From Hymenobacter chitinivorans DSM 11115 (GTDB lineage: Bacteria > Bacteroidota > Bacteroidia > Cytophagales > Hymenobacteraceae): a stretch of DNA of 64,000 nt. This document shows, in pieces, positions 32,300 to 41,514 of this stretch; position 1 is the first letter of the stretch; every line of letters begins with the position of its first letter. The notes beneath the pieces were generated by a model that made no database searches, was not told the DNA's origin, and saw nothing but the letters and a program-made list of their open reading frames with translations. The stretch is from the NCBI RefSeq assembly GCF_002797555.1, contig NZ_PGFA01000003.1, positions 372,001 through 436,000 of the forward strand, written 5' to 3'. The translations under genes were made by a program, and so were the position numbers.

Positions 32300-33292
32300 T
32301 TAGCCGCGGCGCAACACCTCGGCGGCTTCCTTGGCAAAGTAGGTCAGGATGGCGTCAGCGCCGGCGCGCTTGATGCTGAGCAGCACTTCCATCATGGTCT
32401 TTTCGCCATCGACCCAGCCGTTGCGGGCGGCGGCCTTAATCATGGCGTACTCGCCGGATACGTTGTAGGCCGTCACGGGCAGGTGGGTCTTTTCTTTCAC
32501 TACGTGAATCACGTCGAGGTAGCTCAGGGCGGGCTTTACCATCACCATGTCGGCGCCTTCCTGCTCGTCGAGAGCCAGCTCACGCAGGGCTTCGCGCTTG
32601 TTGGCCGGGTTCATCTGGTAGCTTTTCTTGTCACCTTTCTTGGGCGCCGAGTCCAGCGCGTCGCGGAAGGGACCATAGAAGGCCGAAGCGTACTTGGCCG
32701 TGTAGCTCATAATGCTCACGTGCGAAAAAGCGTTGCGGTCCAACACGTCCCGAATCCAGGCCACGCGGCCGTCCATCATGTCGGAGGGGCCGATAATGTC
32801 GGCGCCGGCCCGGGCCTGGGCCAGGGCCATCTGGCCCAGTACTTCCAGGGAAGCATCGTTCAGGATTTCACCCGACTCCGGGTCCACCACGCCGTCGTGC
32901 CCGTCGGAGGAGTAGGGGTCCATGGCCACGTCGGTCATGATGACCACATCGGGAAACTGCCGCTTGATGTCGGCTACGGTTTTCAGGTACAGGCCTTCGG
33001 GGTTGGCCGATTCCTTGGCCAAGCGGTCCTTGAGGGCGTCATTAATGCTTGGAAAAGGTGCAAAGGCTTTGATGCCCAGCTCCACGGCCTGGCCGATTTC
33101 GTCGATGAGACGGTCGGCGGTGAAGCGGTGAATGCCCGGCATCGAGCTTACTTCCAGGGTTTGATTCTGGCCCTCAATCAGGAACACCGGGTAGATGAAG
33201 TCGTGGGTAGTCAGGTTGGTTTCCTGCACCATGTTGCGGATGACTTCAGACTTACGGTTGCGCCGAGGGCGGTGAGTGGGGAGGATGGCCAT
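32300..33292 (-). CDS. hemB: Porphobilinogen synthase (delta-aminolevulinic acid dehydratase)
   Basis: 330 residues, full length. Joins two 5-aminolevulinate molecules to porphobilinogen in heme synthesis. Recognised by RRNRKSEVIRNMVQE, YPVFLIEGQ, VIMTDVAMDPYSSDGHDGVV, GADIIGPSDMMDGR, the Schiff-base Lys region MSYTAKYASAFYGPFRDA, YQMNPANKREALREL and the second active Lys in MVMVKPALSYLDVI, then VSGEYAMIKAA. The TDVAMDPYSSDGHDG loop lacks the Cys cluster of the zinc form, so a Mg-type enzyme is likely. A TATCTTTG box lies at 33334-33341. Confidence 0.96.
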   Translation of the reverse strand: MAILPTHRPRRNRKSEVIRNMVQETNLTTHDFIYPVFLIEGQNQTLEVSSMPGIHRFTADRLIDEIGQAVELGIKAFAPFPSINDALKDRLAKESANPEGLYLKTVADIKRQFPDVVIMTDVAMDPYSSDGHDGVVDPESGEILNDASLEVLGQMALAQARAGADIIGPSDMMDGRVAWIRDVLDRNAFSHVSIMSYTAKYASAFYGPFRDALDSAPKKGDKKSYQMNPANKREALRELALDEQEGADMVMVKPALSYLDVIHVVKEKTHLPVTAYNVSGEYAMIKAAARNGWVDGEKTMMEVLLSIKRAGADAILTYFAKEAAEVLRRG

Positions 33293-33333
33293 TGATACGT
33301 TTGGAAAGATTCAACCGGGCAAAACAACGCCGG

Positions 33334-33341
33334 CAAAGATA
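33334..33341 (-). promoter_or_regulatory. -7 promoter box of hemB
   Basis: TATCTTTG on the minus strand, 41 bp upstream of the hemB ATG; matches TAnnTTTG. The -33 element is not clear. Confidence 0.55.
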
Positions 33342-33362
33342 AGGTTGCGCAGCCGGGCAGAC

Positions 33363-33941
33363 TTACGGCAGTTCACCGTCGATAATAAAGCTGCCCCAGA
33401 ACGCCAGCAGCAGACCCAGCACCGCGCCCAGGGCAAAGATGCCAAAACCGGCCCAGCCCCCCATTACCAGCCCCAGCACAATGCCGGCCACAAACACAGC
33501 CGTGCCCAGAATCTGCAGGAAGCTCCCGGTGGCCGACAGGGCCTGCCGGGGCTTGCGGGGCGCCAGGACTGGGGCGTGGGGCGCCAGGACTGGGGCGTGG
33601 GGCGCCGGGCGGGCCTGGGAGGCTCCGCGGGAAATGGGCCGGGTGAGGTGGCGGGCCGCCTGGGTTTCGGTGGCCGGCCTGAGCGAAGTGCGGGAAATAC
33701 CAACGCGTAGCGCGGGAAGCACCGGCTCGGGGCTGGTCGTGCGGGGCGAGGCAGCACGCGAAGCTACGGGGGGCCGGGGCTCGGGCAAAGCGGCGGGTGC
33801 CGGGGCCGAAACGACCGGGGCCGTGAAGTGAAACGCGGCTTTTTCGCTCCGGTAGCTAGCCAAAGAGCTCGGTAGAAGCAGCCCAAACCACATGTAGGGC
33901 AAGCGGGTAAATTGGCGCGGGTTGATAAAAAATGGAGACAT
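33363..33941 (-). CDS. Membrane protein, lipoprotein paralog lacking the lipobox Cys
   Basis: 192 residues from the ATG at 33941. N-terminal hydrophobic segment (YMWFGLLLPSSLASY) followed by RSEKAAFHF, then ~90 residues rich in Pro, Arg, Ala and Thr, and two C-terminal membrane helices rich in Gly (ILGTAVFVAGIVLGLVMGGW, FALGAVLGLLLAFWGSFI). The paralog at 34458-35000 reads LTSCRSEKVAFQF at the same place, so the lipid-anchor Cys is Tyr (TAC) here. A 21-bp tandem duplication (33559-33600) repeats HAPVLAP. Function unknown. Confidence 0.7.
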   Translation of the reverse strand: MSPFFINPRQFTRLPYMWFGLLLPSSLASYRSEKAAFHFTAPVVSAPAPAALPEPRPPVASRAASPRTTSPEPVLPALRVGISRTSLRPATETQAARHLTRPISRGASQARPAPHAPVLAPHAPVLAPRKPRQALSATGSFLQILGTAVFVAGIVLGLVMGGWAGFGIFALGAVLGLLLAFWGSFIIDGELP

Positions 33942-34133
33942 AGTAAGCCAGTAGCTGTGGCATGGGCCGCGGCCGGAAAGCAGCCCGGCAAAATGCCGTA
34001 ACGGGTTCAATACGAAGCTCAACGCTACTAAAAAGCACCAAATTTTTCCGGACCCCGCCGCCGGATTGGCCGTAAAAACCGGCGAGGTGTCCGCGCCTCA
34101 CTGCGCTATTTACCACCAATTCTGACGACAGCC

Positions 34134-34328
34134 ATGAAAGACAGCAAGCAAACTCCCCAGCACCCCAACAGCGCCGAAACCGGCAAGAAAGCCCCCGGCA
34201 TCCCCGGCCAGCCCAGCGGCCCCCACGAAGGCCCCGTCGCCGGCGGCGCCGATAACACCCGCGGCGAGAATAAGCCCAGCCGGGAAGGCCACAGCGGTGG
34301 GGCCAAGAAAGGCAAGAGCAACGGCTAG
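34134..34328 (+). CDS. Small hydrophilic protein, 64 residues
   Basis: Reads MKDSKQTPQHPNSAETGKKA and continues with Gly, Pro, Ser and Lys, no hydrophobic residues to form a core: intrinsically disordered by appearance. GC-rich third codon positions are as in neighbouring genes, which supports a real gene. Antisense frames over the same bases look hydrophobic and are judged to be shadows. It lies between the two lipoprotein-like paralogs, on the opposite strand. Function unknown. Confidence 0.6.
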   Translation: MKDSKQTPQHPNSAETGKKAPGIPGQPSGPHEGPVAGGADNTRGENKPSREGHSGGAKKGKSNG

Positions 34329-34349
34329 CCGTCCCGCGCCCTTTACCAC

Positions 34350-34389
34350 CGAGGCCCGCGCATCGTCTGCCGACGGTGGGTGGGCCTCG
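34350..34389 (+). terminator. Possible terminator after the small hydrophilic gene
   Basis: Outer stem CGAGGCCC / GGGCCTCG with an inner CGTC / GACG stem in the loop. No good T run follows, so confidence is moderate. Confidence 0.45.
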
Positions 34390-34457
34390 CTCTGTTAGCA
34401 ACCTACTTATCGACAATTAGGATGCCGGCCGGTGAGGGTACTGGGCCGGCGCTCCAG

Positions 34458-35000
34458 CTATAGATTGAAAAACTCCTGGAAAATTTCCCGCCAGGCATGG
34501 GAACCCCCGATGCCCATCACCAGAAAGTAATAGCCCAGAATAACCACGCCCGCGCCCACGCCCAGGCCCAGCCAGCCCCCAATGAGCAGCCCGAGAATAA
34601 CGCCGCCGATAATGAGCAAAGAGCCCAGCACCACGTGCAGCACGTCCGATTCGTTGTCGGCCGCCCGCCGGGGCCGCGCCGCCTGTCGGGCCCGCAGGCC
34701 TTGGGCTTCCTGCCGGGCGGGGCGCAACTGGGGGCGGGTCAGCTGCCGGCTGGGTGTAGTCGGGCGGGCGGCCAGGGCCCGACTACGCTTGGGCTGGGCT
34801 TCCTGAGCTGGTGCTGGTTGTTCGGGTTCCGGGCCGGGTTCGGGTGTCAGGGAAGCCAAATTCGGCATTTCGGCAACTGCGGAAGCAGAAGTAGCGGCGG
34901 CTGACGCAGGGCGGAACTGAAAAGCCACCTTTTCGCTGCGGCAGCTGGTGAGCAGGATAATAGCGCAAAGTGCCAGGCGGCGGGCGGAAAGTACGGTCAT
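34458..35000 (-). CDS. Lipoprotein with two C-terminal membrane helices
   Basis: 180 residues from the ATG at 35000. Lipobox LTSC after a short signal (RRLALCAIILLTSC), then RSEKVAFQF, a ~90-residue Pro/Ala/Arg-rich linker (AQPKRSRALAARPTTPSRQL), and two Gly-rich helices (VVLGSLLIIGGVILGLLIGG, GVGAGVVILGYYFLVMGI). A lipid anchor at one end and an integral hairpin at the other could let it bridge two membranes; that is inference. Paralog of 33363-33941. Confidence 0.7.
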   Translation of the reverse strand: MTVLSARRLALCAIILLTSCRSEKVAFQFRPASAAATSASAVAEMPNLASLTPEPGPEPEQPAPAQEAQPKRSRALAARPTTPSRQLTRPQLRPARQEAQGLRARQAARPRRAADNESDVLHVVLGSLLIIGGVILGLLIGGWLGLGVGAGVVILGYYFLVMGIGGSHAWREIFQEFFNL

Positions 35001-35100
35001 GGGCAAAAAGTAAGCGGACCGCCAAGATAAGGCGGCCCGCTTAGCTTTCGGGAAAGTAGGGGGCAGGGTTGCGCGGGGTTGCAGGAGCGTAGCCGAAGAC

Positions 35101-35706
35101 CTAGCCGCTCGAACTACTGTCTTCCGCACTAGCCACGGGGCCCTCCTGGCCCTGATCCTGCGCCGGGCTTTGCCCGTCCGCAGCCGTGCCATCACTCTGC
35201 ACCGGCACGTCGGGGGCCTGCTGGCTCACGCGGCCCGAGAGTTGCGCGCCGCCGTTTTCGCGCTGCCCGCCCCGAATCTGAATCTGGTGCCGCATGGTTT
35301 TCTGCTCGTCCTTGGGTACCACGATGCGCAGCATGCCATCCTCAAACGAGTCCTCAATGCGGCTCGGGCCCACGGTTTCGGGCAGTTGGGAAGAGCGTTG
35401 AAACGAGCCGAAGGCGCTTTCCACCACGTGGTAGCGGCGCTGGTTCTGCTCACTTTGCATGCTTGTTTCCCCCGAAATCGTGAGGCGGCCCCGGTGAAAG
35501 TCCACTTTGATGTCTTCGCGCTTGAGGCCAGATAGGGCCGCTTCAATCTGGTAGCCCTGCTCGGTTTCGTAGGCATCCACCTGGGGCGAGAAGCTGGCCA
35601 CGCGCCCCCGGGCCGCCAACGAGTCGTTGAAGAACCGGTCCAGCATCGAGCTGAAAGTCGCGGGCATCATGTCGGCAAACGGGTCCTGATACTTGTGAAT
35701 AGCCAT
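35101..35706 (-). CDS. Hsp20/alpha-crystallin small heat shock protein
   Basis: 201 residues from the ATG at 35706. Crystallin domain ~40-140: VDAYETEQGYQIEAALSGLK, DIKVDFHRGRLTISGET, SFQRSSQLPETV, IEDSFEDGMLRIVVPK (the A-x-x-x-n-G-v-L position is SFEDGML). ATP-independent holdase for unfolding proteins. Normal members end soon after the domain; here a ~55-residue tail rich in Gln, Gly, Ser, Asp and Glu follows (VQSDGTAADGQSPAQDQGQE), probably disordered. The frame extends upstream to 35892 but those residues have no family resemblance. Confidence 0.92.
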   Translation of the reverse strand: MAIHKYQDPFADMMPATFSSMLDRFFNDSLAARGRVASFSPQVDAYETEQGYQIEAALSGLKREDIKVDFHRGRLTISGETSMQSEQNQRRYHVVESAFGSFQRSSQLPETVGPSRIEDSFEDGMLRIVVPKDEQKTMRHQIQIRGGQRENGGAQLSGRVSQQAPDVPVQSDGTAADGQSPAQDQGQEGPVASAEDSSSSG

Positions 35707-36042
35707 GCGAAAGTGGGTTAAAAGGGACTGGGTGAAAGAAAAGTAGGTTGGGTTGGTAGGGAAAAGGGTAGAATTGGAGCAGGAAAGGCGCCGGGCCCAC
35801 AGTTGGAGCGTAAGACGCCAGGAAGCACCGTCGGGAAGCGGAATGCGGGTCGGAGCGCCACTGCTTGCCGATACCTGAGCCGCGGGCCGCATGTTGCTGA
35901 CGAGCGGGCTATTTGCCCCGATTTCAGTAGTTAAACTGAGCTTTTCGTCCCGATTTATAAGGCGGGCTTACGGCCAGTACGTAGGCGCGGCAGTAGCTTT
36001 TGCCGCGGGCAAAAGCTGGGTGGCCGGCCCTGGCGCGAGAAC
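35707..36042. other. Intergenic region with one hairpin
   Basis: About 335 bp between Hsp20 and the rocD terminator. No convincing gene. A perfect 10-bp hairpin AGCTTTTGCC / GGCAAAAGCT with a 3-base loop lies at 35995-36017. The promoter of the hsp20 gene should lie near 35720-35900 but no exact box was found. Confidence 0.5.
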
Positions 36043-36078
36043 AAAAAAAGCGGGCCTTCCAGTGTGGAAGGCCCGCTT
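36043..36078 (-). terminator. Terminator of rocD
   Basis: Stem AAGCGGGCCTTCC / GGAAGGCCCGCTT with a 4-base loop, followed on the minus strand by seven T residues; 24 bp after the rocD stop. Confidence 0.93.
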
Positions 36079-36101
36079 AATTAAGCAAGGTAAACGGTGG
36101 C

Positions 36102-37358
36102 TTAGAAGGCCAGAATCACCTCTTCGATAATGTCGCAGGCCTCGTGCATCTGCTCCTCGGTAATGACCAGGGGCGGGGCAAAGCGGATAATGTCGCCGTG
36201 GGTGGGCTTGGCCAGCAGGCCCCGCTCCATCAAACTCACGCATACGTCCCAGGCGGTGCGGCCGTCGGCGTGGGGCTTGATAACCACCGCGTTGAGCAAA
36301 CCCTTGCCGCGCACCAGCTCCACCACTTCGGGGCGCTTGGCCATCACCCGGCGCATCCGCTCCCGGAACACTTCCCCCTGGGCCTTGGAGTTGCTGATCA
36401 GGTGCTCGTCGTGGAGCACGTCGAGGGCGGCGCGCAGCACCACGCAGGCCAGCGGGTTGCCGCCGAAGGTGGAGCCGTGCTGCCCGGGCTGAATGGTGAG
36501 CATAACGGCATCCGAAGCCAGCACCGCCGATACCGGCATCGTGCCGCCCGACAAAGCCTTGCCCAGAATCAGGATGTTGGCGTGCACGCCTTCGTAGCAC
36601 ACGGCCAGCAGTTCGCCGGTACGGCCCAGCCCGGTCTGGATTTCGTCGGCAATGAAGAGCACGTTGTGCTGCTTGCACAGGGCGTGGGCGTGGGCCAGGT
36701 AGCCGTCGGAAGGCACCATCACGCCGGCTTCGCCCTGAATGGGCTCCACCAGAAAGCCGCAGACGTGCGGGTCCTGGAGAGCTGCTTCCAGCGCGGCCAG
36801 GTCGTCGTAGGGCACCACCTGGTAGCCGGGCATGTAGGGGCCGAAGCCGCCGGTGCTGTCGGCGTCGGTGCTGAAGGAGATGATGCCGGTGGTGCGGCCG
36901 TGGAAGTTGTGCTCAGCCACCAGAATCCGGGCCTGGTTGGGGGCAATGCCTTTTTCCTGGTAGCCCCACTTGCGGGCCAGCTTCAGGGCGGTTTCCACGG
37001 CTTCGGCCCCGGAGTTCATCAGCAGGGCCTTGTCGTAGCCAAATAGCTCACAGAGCTGCTTTTCGGCCGGCCCGAGCTGGTCGTTGAAAAAAGCGCGGGA
37101 CGTCAGGGTCAGCTTCTGGGCCTGCTCCACCATGGCTCCCACAATGCGGGGGTGGCAATGGCCTTGATTGACAGCGGAATAGGCCGAGAGAAAGTCGAAG
37201 TACTGCTTGCCTTCCACGTCCCACACGTGCACTCCTTCGCCCCGGCTGAGCACCACGGGTAGGGGGTGGTAATTGTGGGCGCCGTAACGGTCTTCCAAAG
37301 CCATCAGCTCCTGGCTGCGGCTGGTGGTGGAGGCGGATTGGGTGGGGGTAGCGTGCAT
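36102..37358 (-). CDS. rocD: Ornithine--oxo-acid aminotransferase
   Basis: 418 residues, full length. Transfers the delta-amino group of ornithine to 2-oxoglutarate, giving glutamate semialdehyde (arginine breakdown and proline link); PLP enzyme, cytosolic. Recognised by [15 protein letters not shown] at the N-terminus, [60 protein letters not shown] and the PLP Lys in [15 protein letters not shown], then [13 protein letters not shown]. Confidence 0.95.
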   Translation of the reverse strand: MHATPTQSASTTSRSQELMALEDRYGAHNYHPLPVVLSRGEGVHVWDVEGKQYFDFLSAYSAVNQGHCHPRIVGAMVEQAQKLTLTSRAFFNDQLGPAEKQLCELFGYDKALLMNSGAEAVETALKLARKWGYQEKGIAPNQARILVAEHNFHGRTTGIISFSTDADSTGGFGPYMPGYQVVPYDDLAALEAALQDPHVCGFLVEPIQGEAGVMVPSDGYLAHAHALCKQHNVLFIADEIQTGLGRTGELLAVCYEGVHANILILGKALSGGTMPVSAVLASDAVMLTIQPGQHGSTFGGNPLACVVLRAALDVLHDEHLISNSKAQGEVFRERMRRVMAKRPEVVELVRGKGLLNAVVIKPHADGRTAWDVCVSLMERGLLAKPTHGDIIRFAPPLVITEEQMHEACDIIEEVILAF

Positions 37359-37562
37359 GGTGGGAGGGAGTTAAGCCAAGGAAAGGAATTCAGCTAGCCC
37401 AAAACTACGCAAAAGCCCGCAAGGCGTTAGGCGCGCGAAAAGTGGCAGCTGGGCTATAACAAACGAATGGCCGGAATACGTAAGCTTAAAATATATGTGC
37501 CTGAATATCAATGTTTTATTGTTGAGCTTCGGGCGCCGTGTCTCATTCTTACCCTACTCATC

Positions 37563-38492
37563 ATGGCTACCCGTTCTGCTTCCCGCCGTCATCCCGGCCT
37601 CTGGATTCTGCTGCTGCTCCTGCTGCTCGGCGCCGGCGCTTACCTGTATTTCCGCTCCGACAAGGGCAAGCAGGTGCTGGCCCAGAAAGGCAAGGAACTG
37701 CTGCCCACCCTGGAAAACGCCACCATGACCGTGGGCAACATTACGCCCAGTGAGCTGCAGGCCCAGATGAAGGTCGATTTGCGCAACCAGATGCCCATCA
37801 CCCTCAAAGTCGACAGCTTCCGCTACGTGACCCGGGTGGACGGCGCCGAGCTGGCCCACGGCGCCAAAGACCGGGGCACCGTGCTCCAAAGCAAGGGCGT
37901 CAGCCACCTAACCGTGCCCATGTCCGTGGATTTGAGCAAAGTCCGGGACAAAATCAAAACCAGCCAGCAGGACTGCGTCGACGTGCAGATGGTCATGACC
38001 CTGTTTACGACGCTGCCCGTCGCCGGCTCCCAGCAGATTCCGGTGGAAGTCACCAAGCGCGTCTACGTGCCCAAAATGCCCAAAATCGAGGTGGCCGACA
38101 TCGACGTGGAGCACCTGGGCCTGAAAAACGGGGAGGCCGTGGTCAACCTGAAAGTCACCAACTACAACCCGTTTCCCTTCACCATCCGGCAGGTGAAGTA
38201 CGACTTCCGCATCAGCGACGATATGCAGGTGCAGGGCACGGAGGAAAAGGACGTCTCGTTCCGCACCAGGGGCACCGAAATGATGCCGATTCGGGTGCGC
38301 TTCGAGCCCAAAAGCATGCCCAAGGTTGCCTTCAAAACCTTATTTAAAGCCGAAAAAACGCCCTATAAGCTGGACGGCCACGTAGTAGTAGCCGCCGGCC
38401 AGCACAACCCCAAGGACATGACCATGAACTTCGCCAGCACCGGCAACCTGGAGGATTTGAAGAATATTCCCAAGAAGGGTGAGGGCGAATAA
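37563..38492 (+). CDS. LEA14-like (LEA type 2) membrane-anchored protein
   Basis: 309 residues from the ATG at 37563. One N-terminal helix (GLWILLLLLLLGAGAYLYF), then a stretch of beta sequence. Two LEA-2-type units can be read: QMPITLKVDSFRYVTRVDGAELAHG (~80) and VNLKVTNYNPFPFTIRQVKY (~200), each of the N-P-h-x-h type. The LEA_2 fold is an Ig-like beta sandwich, widespread, with no fixed enzymatic role. Located mostly outside the cytoplasmic membrane. Divergent from rocD. Confidence 0.75.
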   Translation: MATRSASRRHPGLWILLLLLLLGAGAYLYFRSDKGKQVLAQKGKELLPTLENATMTVGNITPSELQAQMKVDLRNQMPITLKVDSFRYVTRVDGAELAHGAKDRGTVLQSKGVSHLTVPMSVDLSKVRDKIKTSQQDCVDVQMVMTLFTTLPVAGSQQIPVEVTKRVYVPKMPKIEVADIDVEHLGLKNGEAVVNLKVTNYNPFPFTIRQVKYDFRISDDMQVQGTEEKDVSFRTRGTEMMPIRVRFEPKSMPKVAFKTLFKAEKTPYKLDGHVVVAAGQHNPKDMTMNFASTGNLEDLKNIPKKGEGE

Positions 38493-38501
38493 CCGGCCCC
38501 C

Positions 38502-39017
38502 TTACTCGCCCAGCCGGTCGAGCCGGTTCTGAATGTCGAGGAACTTGCCCACGTAGTTGCCCTCTTCCGAGCCGTCGGCCCGCACGATGGTCCAATCGTA
38601 GACGGCGCTGGTCGTGAATTCCAGGGTTTGGCCGGTGCTGTAGCCCTGCACGATTTGCAACGCATTGGCAATGGTGCCCTGCACGTAGGTATCCTCCCAC
38701 TGCCGGACCTGCACAAACACCTGCTCAAACTTGCCGTCGGCGTCCACGACGCGGGTAGTCAGGTAGAACGTTTCGCCCGGCTTCAGGCCCGCCTCAAACC
38801 GTTTTTTGGCCTGGGGCAACGTGCGCAGGGCCTCTTTCATGGGCTTGGCAATCAGCTGGTCGAACAGAGCCATGGACTGGGCTGGGCCCACCGAGCCGGC
38901 CTCGGTCCCGGTGGCTATGCTTACGGGCTTGTCGGGCACCGCTTGCTGGGCCCAGGCCGAGAATCCCAAGCCGGGCAGCAGCAATAACGACAGAAAAGCA
39001 GCGCGGAATGAGGACAT
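38502..39017 (-). CDS. Secreted DUF2314-like protein
   Basis: 171 residues with a signal peptide (RAAFLSLLLLPGLGFSAWAQ). From ~65: AKKRFEAGLKPGETFYLTTR, KFEQVFVQVRQWEDTYVQGT and DWTIVRADGSEEGNYVGKFL are in the order and style of DUF2314 domains. Function unknown. Convergent with the LEA14-like gene (9-bp gap). Confidence 0.7.
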   Translation of the reverse strand: MSSFRAAFLSLLLLPGLGFSAWAQQAVPDKPVSIATGTEAGSVGPAQSMALFDQLIAKPMKEALRTLPQAKKRFEAGLKPGETFYLTTRVVDADGKFEQVFVQVRQWEDTYVQGTIANALQIVQGYSTGQTLEFTTSAVYDWTIVRADGSEEGNYVGKFLDIQNRLDRLGE

Positions 39018-39150
39018 GGCAGGGCCGGCGGCAGCCGGGGTGCAGCGGGTGTTCTAAGGTACGAAAAGGGCGCCATTTTAGCCAGCCAAGCTAGGCCGCC
39101 AGCTACGGGGGCAGCAGGCCGCGGCGCTTTTGGTGGTAACTTGCCGCCGT

Positions 39151-39333
39151 ATGGCACTCCAACCGCAACCCCTGCAGCCGGGCGACTATTACCTGACCCC
39201 GGAAGGTTTTATGGTCTTTACCGAACAATATCATTTGCGCCGCGGATTCTGCTGTAAAAGTGGCTGCCGACACTGTCCGTGGGGTTTTTCCCGCACCAGT
39301 AAGCCCGCGCCCAAGGCCCCAAACCAGGGCTAA
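39151..39333 (+). CDS. DUF5522-type small Cys-rich protein
   Basis: 60 residues from the ATG at 39151. PGDYYLTPEGFMVFTEQYHL then RRGFCCKSGCRHCPWGF: four cysteines (CC-x3-C-x2-C) likely hold a metal ion. The family is short and common in Bacteroidota; function unknown. The upstream in-frame ATG at 39130 would add 7 residues. Confidence 0.85.
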   Translation: MALQPQPLQPGDYYLTPEGFMVFTEQYHLRRGFCCKSGCRHCPWGFSRTSKPAPKAPNQG

Positions 39334-39356
39334 CCGCTTATTTTTCAGCGCACCGG

Positions 39357-39387
39357 TTTGTTACTGTCCCGTAAATACCGATATTTG
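39357..39387 (+). promoter_or_regulatory. Promoter of rpmB
   Basis: TTTG (39357-39360), 19-bp spacer, GATATTTG (39380-39387). Agrees with the Bacteroidota consensus TTTG-N19-TAnnTTTG except for one base; 43 bp before the rpmB start. Confidence 0.75.
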
Positions 39388-39430
39388 CGTCCCTTTTTCC
39401 AGCATTGAAACCTCTAAGTCCCTCGATATC

Positions 39431-39670
39431 ATGGCACGAGTTTGTGATCTGACCGGCAAGCGTACCCGCGTAGGCAACAACGTTTCGCACGCCAACAACA
39501 AAACCAAGCGCAAGTTCTACCCGAACCTGCAGAAGAAGCGCTTCTACATCCCCGAAGAGGATTCTTGGGTTACGTTGAAAGTAGCTACCAGCACCATCCG
39601 GACCATCAACAAGAACGGCATCATGTCGGTCCTGAAGAAGGCCAAGGAGCAGGGCTTCATCGTTTACTAG
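39431..39670 (+). CDS. rpmB: 50S ribosomal protein L28
   Basis: 79 residues from the ATG at 39431. MARVCDLTGKRTRVGNNVSH, ANNKTKRKFYPNLQKKRF, VATSTIRTINKNGI. The zinc-type CxxC pairs are absent (one Cys only), so it is the zinc-free form. Large-subunit protein near the E site. In relatives rpmB is followed by rpmG; here an M24 peptidase gene lies between. Confidence 0.97.
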   Translation: MARVCDLTGKRTRVGNNVSHANNKTKRKFYPNLQKKRFYIPEEDSWVTLKVATSTIRTINKNGIMSVLKKAKEQGFIVY

Positions 39671-39766
39671 ATTTTTCCGGAAGCCCGGAGCACTATCTTA
39701 CGGCCGAATCCGCTGAACTGACCCCGCACGCAACGTGCCGGGCGGTTTGGGGTCCTTGCCGTACTT

Positions 39767-41425
39767 ATGCTCTATCCCCTTCTGTTAAAATCGTCCCGGG
39801 TATTCCTGACCGTCGCCCTGACGGCTTCACTGGCTGGCCTCACGTCGGAAGTTCGCGCTCAGCGTACTGCCGCTGCCGAACGTCCCACTGATTTCCTGGA
39901 CCCCGCATTTCACCGGCAACGGAGAGAGCTGCTGCGCCAAGCGCTGCCGGCTCACTCCGTTGCCGTTTTGTTTGCGGCCCCCGTCCGCAACCGGGCCAAC
40001 GACGTGGACTTCATCTACCACCAGGATCCGGATTTCTATTACCTGACCGGCTACACCGAGCCCCACGCGGTGCTGGTGCTCTTCAAGGAGCCCCAGACCA
40101 TCGGCGGGCAGAGTGGCATCACGGAGGCCCTGTTTACCCAGCCCCGCGACCCGCAGCGGGAGTCCTGGACCGGCCGCCGGCTGGGGGCCGCCGGGGCCAA
40201 AGAGCAGCTTCAGCTCCAGTACACCGCCGACAATAAAGCCTTTGCCACCGCCGGTATCAAGTGGGCCGACTTTGGCCAGGTACTCTTCCTGGACTTGCCC
40301 GCCGATGTGCGCGACGAAGCCCGCGACCCGGCCGACCTCTACAATCTTGTAGCCGATTTTCGCCGTCTGGCGGGCGTGCCGGCCGACTATAATCCGGCCG
40401 TAAACGAGCTGCGCAGTCTGATTCAGCGGGCGGGCCTGGCCAACGCCGCCAACCTGCTGCCCTACCTCGAAGCCCAGAGCCAGGCCCTGCCCGCCGTGGC
40501 CGCCGACCCCTACATCCAGGCCTACCGCAAAGCCACCACCGAGGCCGAGCGGCAGAAAGCCGTTGCCAATAAGCCCGTACCCGGCCGCTACGACGGTTCT
40601 ACCATGGCGGAAGTACTCAGTGGCCTGCGCGAAATCAAGACGCCGGAGGAAATCAAGCTGCTGCGCCGGGCCATTCAGATTTCCACCACCGGCCAGCAGG
40701 AAGTCATGAAGGCCCTGCGGCCCGATATGTCGGAAAACGCCGTGCAGGGCATCCACGAGTACGTGTACCGTACCTACGGGGCCGAGTTTGAGGGCTACCC
40801 CAGCATCGTCGGGGCCGGGGCCAACGGCTGCATTCTGCACTACGAAACCAACGACAAGCCCCGCCTCGGCAACGACCTGATCCTGATGGACTGCGGGGCC
40901 GAGTACCACGGCTACTCCGCCGACGTGACCCGCACGGCCCCACCCAGCGGCAAGTTTTCCCCGGCCCAGCGCCAGATTTACGAGCTCGTGCTGGCCGCCC
41001 AGGAAGCCGCTTTCAAGGAGTGCAAGCCCGGCAGCGAGTTTCAGGGCCCCCACAGAGCCGCCCAGCAGGTTATCAACGAGGGCCTGCTCAAGCTCGGCAT
41101 CATTAAGGACGCCGCCGAGGCCCGCCGCTACTTTCCCCACGGCACCAGCCACTACCTGGGCCTCGACGTGCACGACCGGGGCACTTACCGGCCCCTACAG
41201 CCCGGCGTGGTCATCACCGTGGAGCCCGGCATCTACATTCCCGCCAACAGCCCCTGCGACCCGAAATGGTGGAATATCGGCGTCCGGATTGAAGATGACG
41301 TGCTAATTACCAAGGCCGGCTACGAGAACCTGTCGGCCGGGGCTCCGCGCACAGTAGCCGAAATCGAGGCGACCATGGCTAAATCCAGCGCCCTGGACAA
41401 TTTCAAACTGCCGGTTCTGAAGTAG
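39767..41425 (+). CDS. Secreted aminopeptidase P (M24B) family protein
   Basis: 552 residues with an N-terminal signal (VFLTVALTASLAGLTSEVRAQ). Creatinase-like N-terminal domain (DVDFIYHQDPDFYYLTGYTE), then the pita-bread metal site: Asp in ILMDCGAEYHGYSADVTRT (two ligands), His in HGTSHYLGLDVHD, Glu in VVITVEPGIYI and Glu in GVRIEDDVLIT. Removes N-terminal residues before Pro; two Mn ions. A periplasmic form is suggested by the signal. Lies between rpmB and rpmG, which are usually adjacent. Confidence 0.93.
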   Translation: MLYPLLLKSSRVFLTVALTASLAGLTSEVRAQRTAAAERPTDFLDPAFHRQRRELLRQALPAHSVAVLFAAPVRNRANDVDFIYHQDPDFYYLTGYTEPHAVLVLFKEPQTIGGQSGITEALFTQPRDPQRESWTGRRLGAAGAKEQLQLQYTADNKAFATAGIKWADFGQVLFLDLPADVRDEARDPADLYNLVADFRRLAGVPADYNPAVNELRSLIQRAGLANAANLLPYLEAQSQALPAVAADPYIQAYRKATTEAERQKAVANKPVPGRYDGSTMAEVLSGLREIKTPEEIKLLRRAIQISTTGQQEVMKALRPDMSENAVQGIHEYVYRTYGAEFEGYPSIVGAGANGCILHYETNDKPRLGNDLILMDCGAEYHGYSADVTRTAPPSGKFSPAQRQIYELVLAAQEAAFKECKPGSEFQGPHRAAQQVINEGLLKLGIIKDAAEARRYFPHGTSHYLGLDVHDRGTYRPLQPGVVITVEPGIYIPANSPCDPKWWNIGVRIEDDVLITKAGYENLSAGAPRTVAEIEATMAKSSALDNFKLPVLK

Positions 41426-41514
41426 CTGCTGCTGAGTGAATAGGGGAATTAAGGGCGCTTTCGGTGGGTTTACGCGTAAAACCGGAAAAATCTATGCTAC
41501 TATTTGGCTGACGG

